Source of the DNA: Fidelibacterota bacterium
GTDB taxonomy: Bacteria; Fidelibacterota; UBA2242
DNA: 9,022 nt
Assembly (NCBI GenBank): GCA_023133185.1
Contig: JAGLWX010000164.1
Coordinates: forward strand, 1 to 9,022
Reading direction: 5' to 3'
The notes under the pieces were generated by a model. It was not told where the DNA came from and searched no databases. It saw only the letters and a program-made list of their open reading frames with translations. Both the position numbers and the translations under genes were made by a program. This document shows positions 1-4,201 of this stretch, piece after piece (position 1 is the first letter of the stretch; each line of letters begins with the position of its first letter).

Positions 1-339
1 GACGAGGATAAATGTGTCGGGGAATCATTTCATGGACCAAATGATGATCCGATGCACAAAGAAGGCAGCTACTTTACTGAGGAAATCGATTGGTTACAAA
101 GAGTATATGACAAATATAATCCAGCAGTTCCTCTATCTGATTATTTAAGCGATCAGGAACATTATTTAACGCATACACCGGTATGGGACGGCTTCTGGAA
201 CCGCAAACTGGATTACCTTTTTACGAATATGAATTGGATTACCGGTACTGACTCTACATATCAAGATATTATATTTGAAAACAGTTTATCAGATCATGTT
301 GCTGTAAGTGCAAAAATGGAGGTCGGAAATGGCAAATAA
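1..339 (+). CDS. Endonuclease/exonuclease/phosphatase family protein, C-terminal part (5' truncated by window)
   Basis: The frame is open from the first base and stops at TAA 337-339, so only the last 112 residues are visible. The end carries features of the endonuclease/exonuclease/phosphatase (DNase I-like) fold: a W-N-R-K-L-D-Y-L-F segment (a beta strand with the usual D-Y/D-x-I pattern) and, about 30 residues later, S-D-H-V-A-V, the conserved strand carrying the catalytic Asp-His pair. Family members hydrolyse phosphodiesters in nucleic acids, phospholipids or inositol phosphates; the substrate cannot be told from this fragment, and any signal peptide lies outside the window. An ATG at 52 is internal and is not the start. 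The 3' end overlaps the next gene by 11 bp, which suggests co-transcription and translational coupling. The fold call is fairly secure; the specific activity is unknown. Confidence 0.72.
   Translation, partial: DEDKCVGESFHGPNDDPMHKEGSYFTEEIDWLQRVYDKYNPAVPLSDYLSDQEHYLTHTPVWDGFWNRKLDYLFTNMNWITGTDSTYQDIIFENSLSDHVAVSAKMEVGNGK
318..322 (+). promoter_or_regulatory. Shine-Dalgarno site for the barrel protein gene
   Basis: GGAGG lies 6 nt before ATG 329, inside the end of the preceding gene. It favours ATG 329 over the upstream in-frame GTG at 308, which would put seven extra charged residues before the signal peptide. Confidence 0.7.
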
Positions 340-1138
340 AAATATCATCAGATATCTTGGGATATTGTTAATTCTAATTGGAATGAATTCGGCTTTGGTT
401 TGCGATGAAATTTCGGCGAATCAAAACTGGTCTTCGGGTACTGCCTATCTGCTCCCGGTAAAACGGTATGAGATCGGCATATTTCAACCTTTGAGATATG
501 GACTATCTAAAACCAGGGAAATATCGCTTCACCCAATCTTCGCTTTTGTGTCACCTAACTTAAATCTAAAACTAGCACATGATAAGTTGGGCAAATTACA
601 ATTTGCTTCCGATCATGGTATCAATTATCCAACTATTTTAATGAATCTGATATCACGTGAGGGAACCGGAGGAATAAGTTCTCCCGAATTTGAAATACCA
701 CATATGATTTCGATTTATAATGGGGTAATTCTATCAAAGCCGCTTGGGAATTACCATTTAATTACCGTAAAAGCTGGTTTTAATTTTGCGATAAAGTTCG
801 GCGATCTTGATAAAAGAACAACAATCGACTTACCTTTGGTTTTTCCACGGTTAAATGTTTTTTATAACGGTTATGGCTTCAGAAGTGGCTGTGATTTAAA
901 AGGAAAGATATTTAAGAAGTGGTATTATTTAGCCGATGTTGACATCTTTTATTTTCCCGGTGCAGACGAAGATTTTGCCTTTGAACATAAAGGTTTAATT
1001 CAATGGAATAAGAGTAAGAAGTTCCAACTTTGTTTTGGGTATAAATTGTCATATGGTAATTATCCGTTTGGTACTCAATGGCATCTGTTGCCTGCTTTTG
1101 ATATCCAGTTTGCGAAGCAGTTGAAAACTAAGAAGTAA
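329..1138 (+). CDS. Exported protein of unknown function, probable outer-membrane beta-barrel
   Basis: A 269-residue protein. I chose ATG 329 because of the GGAGG 6 nt upstream and because it gives a clean signal peptide (M-A-N-K-N then a hydrophobic run of about 17 residues to about residue 24). The rest alternates short amphipathic strands rich in Tyr, Phe and Gly, such as Y-E-I-G-I-F-Q-P-L-R-Y-G-L-S and F-Q-L-C-F-G-Y-K-L-S-Y-G, as expected for outer-membrane barrel proteins. The segment pairing an R-Y-G-L-S turn with L-H-P-I-F-A-F-V-S-P-N-L resembles uncharacterised barrel proteins I associate with Bacteroidota-type genomes, but I cannot name a family. No catalytic motif is visible. The gene overlaps the phosphodiesterase-fold gene by 11 bp and runs convergently into the nucleotidyltransferase gene, 40 bp away. 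Confident as an exported protein; function unknown. Confidence 0.75.
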   Translation: MANKNIIRYLGILLILIGMNSALVCDEISANQNWSSGTAYLLPVKRYEIGIFQPLRYGLSKTREISLHPIFAFVSPNLNLKLAHDKLGKLQFASDHGINYPTILMNLISREGTGGISSPEFEIPHMISIYNGVILSKPLGNYHLITVKAGFNFAIKFGDLDKRTTIDLPLVFPRLNVFYNGYGFRSGCDLKGKIFKKWYYLADVDIFYFPGADEDFAFEHKGLIQWNKSKKFQLCFGYKLSYGNYPFGTQWHLLPAFDIQFAKQLKTKK

Positions 1139-1178
1139 TAATAGATTTTTTATCAGTAAAGACAATAGGGTTGGAAGA

Positions 1179-1901
1179 TTATCGTTTGAGGAAGTCTTTC
1201 GCTTTCGCCATTTGTTCCGGTTTCCCGATATCCAGGAATTGGGATGGATTGTGACGAAATGCCCGGATTGGATATTTAGCGCAGATCTGTAAATAAAGAT
1301 CGATAATTGAGAATACATCCTTATCAGGCATGAGTCTGAAAATAGCCGGATCAATGATATGAATACCGCTGAAAGCAAGTGTTTCATAGTTTTCGGAATC
1401 CCGAACAGGACCGCGGATTTCACCGGTTTCATTATTTTTCCAACCTGCCATACGGTTGTCACTGTTAAACAGCAAATAGCGGGACGTATCACGTTGACTG
1501 ACTGCAAGAGTTGCCAGCGAACCTGAACTTCTGTGAGCCATCATCATCGCCGATAAATCGATTGTGGATAGTACATCAACATTATGCAGCAGAACAGGCT
1601 CTCTGCCGGCGAGCAGGGAAAGCGCTTTTTTAAGTCCGCCGCCGGTATCCAGTAACTTATCACGTTCATCGGAAATCCGGATATTCAGGCCAAAATTTTC
1701 GTTCTGTTTCAGAAAATCGATGATCTTATCGGCAAAATGATGAACATTAATAACAATATCAGTGAAACCGAATAGTTCAAGGCGGGTAATGACATATTCC
1801 AGAAGTGTTTTCCCGTTGACCTCGATAAGGGCTTTGGGAAGATCATTTGTGAGGGGCTTCAGCCGTGTTCCCAAACCGGCTGCAAAGATCATCGCTTTCA
1901 T
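1179..1901 (-). CDS. MurU-like sugar-1-phosphate nucleotidyltransferase
   Basis: A 240-residue NTP-transferase of the G1P-TT/RmlA type. The N-terminus has the nucleotide-binding loop A-A-G-L-G-T-R-L-K-P-L-T (residues 7-18) and L-P-K-A-L (Lys23 contacts the nucleotide); D-T-G-G-G (85-89) and H-N-V-D-V (106-110, Asp109 as likely metal ligand) follow, and L-D-I-G-K-P-E (223-229) supplies the second acidic residue. Length and motifs fit MurU, which joins UTP and N-acetylmuramate-1-phosphate in cell-wall recycling. The AmgK-type kinase immediately upstream supports that pairing, but related pairs may act on other sugars, so no symbol is given. The start is ATG 1901, giving the family-typical M-K-A-M-I-F-A-A-G; a GTG at 1916 would add five residues, and neither has a clear Shine-Dalgarno site. 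The 31-bp gap to the upstream gene indicates an operon. The usual N-G/S-D motif reads N-V-D here. Confidence 0.88.
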   Translation of the reverse strand: MKAMIFAAGLGTRLKPLTNDLPKALIEVNGKTLLEYVITRLELFGFTDIVINVHHFADKIIDFLKQNENFGLNIRISDERDKLLDTGGGLKKALSLLAGREPVLLHNVDVLSTIDLSAMMMAHRSSGSLATLAVSQRDTSRYLLFNSDNRMAGWKNNETGEIRGPVRDSENYETLAFSGIHIIDPAIFRLMPDKDVFSIIDLYLQICAKYPIRAFRHNPSQFLDIGKPEQMAKAKDFLKR

Positions 1902-1932
1902 AATTGGTTTTATCACGATAAGTAAAACGTAA

Positions 1933-3366
1933 TTATTGTTTCATTTCCAGCTCGAGATGGCGGAGAACCAGTTTGATATCGAATTTTGATTTTAAGTGCT
2001 TTGCCAACGCTTCAGCGCAATAGACCGAGCGATGCTGCCCGCCGGTGCAGCCGAAGCTGATCATTAAATTGGTAAAACTTCTCTTTTGATACTTATCCAC
2101 CGATTGATCAACAAGATTGGTGACATGGTTAATAAATTGTTTTATATCGTCTTCTTTATTTAGAAAATCGATTACCTGTTTATCTTTTCCCGTCAGGGTT
2201 TTATACTCTTCGTATCGTCCTGGATTATGGATGGCGCGACAATCGAAAACAAATCCGCCGCCATGTCCCGATACATCGATCGGAATGCCCCGTTTATAGG
2301 AAAAACTATTAACCGTTACCGTCAATGTTTTCTGATCGGTGCTGATGCTCTGCAAACGTCTTGAGTTAACGACTTTTTCTAGAATGTTCAATAAGGTTGG
2401 AATTTTAACCGGTAGCTGAACAGTATTTAGCAGGGTCGATAGATTATTCAAGGCATAAGGAATACTCTGAAGGAAATGCTCTTTTTTCTCATAAAATCCG
2501 CGGAAGCCGTAGGATCCCATTGCCTGCATGATCCGAATCAGCACATAGCCGTAGAAATACTGAGTAAACTCCCCGGGTTTGATGTCGATCAGATTTGATG
2601 TAACTGTAATGTAATGATCCAGCAGTATTTTACGAACTTCGTCGGGCATGTCGGCTTTGGAATCATAAAGCAGGGAAGCGAGGTCGTATTGTAAGGCGCC
2701 ATGTCGTCCGCCCTGGTAGTCGATGAAATATGGAATACCGTTTTTGAGCATCACATTCCGGGACTGGAAATCCCGGTAAAGGAAATAATCGATTTCCGTA
2801 CGCAGCAGATAATCGGTAAACGCCTGAAAATCTTCCTCGAGATACTCTTCGTCGAAGGGTATCTTAGCCAGTTTGAGGAAGTAATATTTAAAGTAGTTAA
2901 GGTCCCACATCATTGAGCGTTTGTCGAAACGTGAGCGCGGGTAGCAGACATTGTAATTCAGGTTCTTTGCGGCGGTGATCTGAAATTTCGGAAGTTGCTC
3001 GATTACCGATTTATAGATATCAATCAGTCGGTCAGGGTAGTTTTTGCCCTCGCGGTACTGATTGATATATGCGTATAATGTCGTATCGCCGAGATCTTCC
3101 ACAAGATAGATGTCTTCTTCCGCATTTTCCCGAAATAGTTCGGGAACATTCAGTTCAATGGAGCGGAAATGCCGGGTGAATTCAGTAAATGCACGATTTT
3201 CTTTTTTATCGGAATTATAAGCGCCGATGGCTGAATGCCTTGTGCTTTTAATACGATAATATTCGCGATAGGAACCGGACGGAGGAAGCGGATGAATGGC
3301 TTCAACATTCTCTCCCGCCCAATCTTCAAATAATCTTATAAGTTCCTGCTCAGTATGTTTCTCCAT
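1933..3366 (-). CDS. Fusion of AmgK-type amino-sugar kinase and RapZ C-terminal domain
   Basis: A 477-residue two-domain protein. Residues 1-320 are an aminoglycoside-phosphotransferase-fold kinase: a nucleotide loop around G-S-Y-R-E-Y-Y-R-I (31-39), the catalytic loop Y-R-D-F-Q-S-R-N (197-204; Asp199 base, Asn204 metal ligand) and I-D-Y-Q-G-G-R-H-G (215-223; Asp216 metal ligand). The D-Y-Q-G-G-R-H-G-A-L-Q-Y-D-L-A-S-L motif is typical of AmgK, which phosphorylates N-acetylmuramate or N-acetylglucosamine at C1. Residues about 347-477 match the C-terminal domain of RapZ, including S-F-x-Y-K-x-G-I-P, D-C-R-x-x-x-N-P and G-C-T-G-G-Q-H-R-S (439-447); the RapZ N-terminal P-loop domain is absent. 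In E. coli this domain binds glucosamine-6-phosphate and small RNAs. It probably feeds its product to the nucleotidyltransferase 31 bp downstream, with the RapZ part sensing an amino-sugar phosphate (inference). Start ATG 3366 fits the kinase N-terminus; no strong Shine-Dalgarno is seen. Confidence 0.9.
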   Translation of the reverse strand: MEKHTEQELIRLFEDWAGENVEAIHPLPPSGSYREYYRIKSTRHSAIGAYNSDKKENRAFTEFTRHFRSIELNVPELFRENAEEDIYLVEDLGDTTLYAYINQYREGKNYPDRLIDIYKSVIEQLPKFQITAAKNLNYNVCYPRSRFDKRSMMWDLNYFKYYFLKLAKIPFDEEYLEEDFQAFTDYLLRTEIDYFLYRDFQSRNVMLKNGIPYFIDYQGGRHGALQYDLASLLYDSKADMPDEVRKILLDHYITVTSNLIDIKPGEFTQYFYGYVLIRIMQAMGSYGFRGFYEKKEHFLQSIPYALNNLSTLLNTVQLPVKIPTLLNILEKVVNSRRLQSISTDQKTLTVTVNSFSYKRGIPIDVSGHGGGFVFDCRAIHNPGRYEEYKTLTGKDKQVIDFLNKEDDIKQFINHVTNLVDQSVDKYQKRSFTNLMISFGCTGGQHRSVYCAEALAKHLKSKFDIKLVLRHLELEMKQ

Positions 3367-3380
3367 AACAGTGCGATTTT

Positions 3381-3410
3381 AGTATTCATTTGCTAATTAA
3401 TCAAGGTCAA
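3381..3410 (-). promoter_or_regulatory. Weak candidate promoter for the kinase/nucleotidyltransferase operon
   Basis: On the minus strand TTGACC (3410-3405) is followed, after 18 nt, by AATACT (3386-3381), a four-of-six match to the sigma-70 -10 box. Transcription would begin roughly 8-10 nt before ATG 3366, leaving almost no leader, which is consistent with the missing Shine-Dalgarno. The match is modest and could be chance in AT-rich DNA. Confidence 0.3.
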
Positions 3411-3445
3411 AATTTACATATCAATATATAATTCTCCTTTTTACA

Positions 3446-3457
3446 GGCTGATTTCAG
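3446..3457 (+). repeat. 12-bp direct repeat, copy 1
   Basis: GGCTGATTTCAG here recurs exactly at 4096-4107. The pair encloses the zinc-ribbon island. A single 12-mer match can occur by chance in 9 kb, so its significance rests only on position. Confidence 0.4.
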
Positions 3458-3473
3458 GTTCCAAAGAATTTCC

Positions 3474-3502
3474 TTGACTTTCACGCTACCCAAAAATATA
3501 TT
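3474..3502 (+). promoter_or_regulatory. Strong sigma-70-type promoter
   Basis: TTGACT (3474-3479) and TATATT (3497-3502) are separated by exactly 17 nt; each box differs from consensus at one position. Transcription would start near 3509, which is also the A of an ATG. It points toward the zinc-ribbon gene, whose mRNA would then carry a leader of about 235 nt containing the 3620-3645 hairpin. Confidence 0.65.
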
Positions 3503-3508
3503 AAATTC

Positions 3509-3619
3509 ATGGAAATTAAACGGAAATATTTCCGGATTTTAATAGGCATTGGAGCAATAGGTGGAAATATTTTGACTGCTATCTCGAATAGATATCTAAG
3601 AGATAAGGATAATATGTGA
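3509..3619 (+). CDS. Possible 36-residue basic/hydrophobic peptide (uncertain)
   Basis: This is a short frame from ATG 3509 to TGA 3617-3619. The peptide begins M-E-I-K-R-K-Y-F-R, has a moderately hydrophobic middle (I-L-I-G-I-G-A-I-G-G-N-I-L-T-A-I) and ends in charged residues, a layout compatible with a small membrane peptide. There is no Shine-Dalgarno; the predicted transcription start falls on or beside the ATG, so it would have to be translated as a leaderless message. It could equally be a chance frame inside the leader of the zinc-ribbon gene. I do not recognise any family, and only conservation in relatives would settle it. Confidence 0.25.
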   Translation: MEIKRKYFRILIGIGAIGGNILTAISNRYLRDKDNM

Positions 3620-3645
3620 AACATTTTCCATGTATGGAAAATGTT
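3620..3645. repeat. Perfect inverted repeat, 11-bp stem with 4-nt loop
   Basis: AACATTTTCCA (3620-3630) is followed by TGTA and its exact reverse complement (3635-3645). As DNA it is a near-continuous palindrome suited to a dimeric regulator; as RNA it is a stable hairpin in the leader of the zinc-ribbon gene. No U-tract follows, so it is not a standard intrinsic terminator. It marks the point at which composition turns G+C-richer. Confidence 0.8.
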
Positions 3646-3733
3646 AGAGCAAAAAGAGAACTAAGAAAGAACGGCGAAGGGATGTCACAGGTAGCCCAAA
3701 ATAGTGAGAGTGAACAGAACCTTCACCAAATGG

Positions 3734-3740
3734 AAAGGAG
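3734..3740 (+). promoter_or_regulatory. Shine-Dalgarno site of the zinc-ribbon gene
   Basis: AAAGGAG sits 5 nt before ATG 3746. It selects this start over an in-frame start at 3704, which has no ribosome-binding site. The strength of the site contrasts with the neighbouring genes at 1901, 3366 and 4202, which lack one. Confidence 0.75.
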
Positions 3741-3745
3741 TGCCA

Positions 3746-3955
3746 ATGGACAGAGAAGAGTTCAAAGCAACAGTGCAGAGAACGCTGGTCATGTGCAGCA
3801 AATGCGGTAATCCAATGGGCTTCTCAAGATGGGACGACCCGTTATTTGGAGACTTCGGTGGGATCTTCGTCTGCACCAAGTGCGGAGCAAAGAAGAAGGC
3901 CGTTTTGCGCAAACCTATGTTTAGCGAGGACCACATCGACTACATCGATTACTAG
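3746..3955 (+). CDS. Small zinc-ribbon protein of unknown function
   Basis: A 69-residue protein starting at ATG 3746 behind a strong AAAGGAG. Two Cys pairs, C17-S-K-C20 with G-N-P-M-G after it and C43-T-K-C46 with G-A-K-K-K after it, form a classical four-cysteine zinc ribbon; 22 residues lie between the knuckles. A short charged helix (residues 2-14) precedes it, and the tail is basic and then acidic (S-E-D-H-I-D-Y-I-D-Y). Such ribbons bind nucleic acid or protein partners, but no named family is recognised. Codon use favours GAC, TTC, AAG and GGC, unlike the AT-rich genes on both sides, which hints at recent acquisition. It is the only good gene between the promoter at 3474 and the metalloprotease gene, and is followed by a 230-bp non-coding tail with complementary segments. 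A cargo gene of a small mobile unit is possible but unproven. Confidence 0.7.
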   Translation: MDREEFKATVQRTLVMCSKCGNPMGFSRWDDPLFGDFGGIFVCTKCGAKKKAVLRKPMFSEDHIDYIDY

Positions 3956-4095
3956 AAGTTCTTTCTCCAGGGTATAAAACCAACTGTATCGAACACTGCT
4001 CCTCTATAGATGAGTCATAACGCTGCCGGTCCTAAGGATGTCCTAAAAAGAGGGTTGACTTTACTGCCGTAAATATCGCCTGGTCTGGAGGTTAT

Positions 4096-4107
4096 GGCTG
4101 ATTTCAG
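4096..4107 (+). repeat. 12-bp direct repeat, copy 2
   Basis: Second exact copy of GGCTGATTTCAG, 650 bp after the first (3446-3457). See that entry for the limits of this evidence. Confidence 0.4.
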
Positions 4108-4177
4108 ATGGTTCTCGACCGAGTAGCGGTCGGCGGGCGTGGCAGTAGGTTACCCTCGGCTAGACTGCTTGTATCTT

Positions 4178-4186
4178 GTTAGTAAC
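4178..4186. repeat. Short palindrome GTTAGTAAC before the metalloprotease start
   Basis: GTTA and TAAC flank a single G, directly abutting an ATG at 4187. It also marks the switch from G+C-richer to AT-rich sequence. Small enough to be chance. Confidence 0.3.
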
Positions 4187-4201
4187 ATGAATATTTCTTT
4201 T

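Larger units (their letters stand above)
3367..3745. other. Intergenic region between divergent units
   Basis: This 379-bp stretch separates the minus-strand kinase operon from the plus-strand zinc-ribbon gene. It holds a weak minus-strand promoter (3381-3410), a strong plus-strand promoter (3474-3502), a possible 36-codon ORF (3509-3619), a perfect 11-bp hairpin (3620-3645) and a purine-rich, G+C-richer leader (about 3646-3733) ending in a good ribosome-binding site. Up to about 3610 the base composition is AT-rich like the surrounding genome; after that it changes. Confidence 0.6.
3956..4186 (+). other. Non-coding tail with multiple complementary segments (candidate structured RNA)
   Basis: No credible ORF lies here on either strand. 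Visible pairings are: TTTAC/GTAAA with a TGCC loop (4060-4073); CGACCG/CGGTCG with an AGTAG loop (4116-4132); GCAGT/ACTGC (4142-4146 with 4164-4168); CCGAG/CTCGG (4119-4123 with 4155-4159), which excludes the 4116-4132 hairpin; CTCCAG/CTGGAG (3965-3970 with 4085-4090); and CATAAC/GTTATG (4016-4021 with 4091-4096), which would cross the previous pairing. The part from about 4110 is clearly G+C-richer than the genes around it. It matches no RNA family I know: not tmRNA, RNase P, SRP, a group II domain V or a known riboswitch. It may be a structured 3' tail of the zinc-ribbon transcript or a leader of the metalloprotease gene. Confidence 0.4.

Noticed and set aside
1139..1178. Bidirectional terminator between the convergent genes
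   Set aside because: Only a run of six Ts is present; no stem of useful length precedes it on either strand.
1049..1507. 152-codon minus-strand ORF
   Set aside because: It overlaps the ends of both the barrel gene and the nucleotidyltransferase gene in other frames, shows no domain, and is a shadow of better-supported genes.
3616..3810. 64-codon plus-strand ORF starting at a GTG or ATG in the hairpin
   Set aside because: It has no ribosome-binding site, runs out of frame into the zinc-ribbon gene, and its composition (Gln, Asn, Ser, Arg, Glu) looks like translated purine-rich leader.
3685..3936. 83-codon minus-strand ORF opposite the zinc-ribbon gene
   Set aside because: It is antisense to a gene with a clear ribosome-binding site and a four-cysteine motif, and has no start signal of its own.
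4027..4037. CGGTCCTAAGG, identical to a conserved 23S rRNA segment (core of the I-CeuI site)
   Set aside because: The match stops after 11 nt on both sides and no other rRNA-like sequence is present, so it is most likely coincidence.
3956..4100. Integron attC site after the zinc-ribbon cassette-like gene
   Set aside because: CATAAC/GTTATG at 4016-4021 and 4091-4096 are complementary, but they do not fit the RYYYAAC/GTTRRRY core consensus, the inner boxes do not pair, and no integrase or second cassette is visible.
3617..4186. Group I or group II intron around the zinc-ribbon ORF
   Set aside because: No GUGYG 5' end, no domain V hairpin with its AGC triad, no recognisable group I core segments, and no reverse transcriptase or homing endonuclease.
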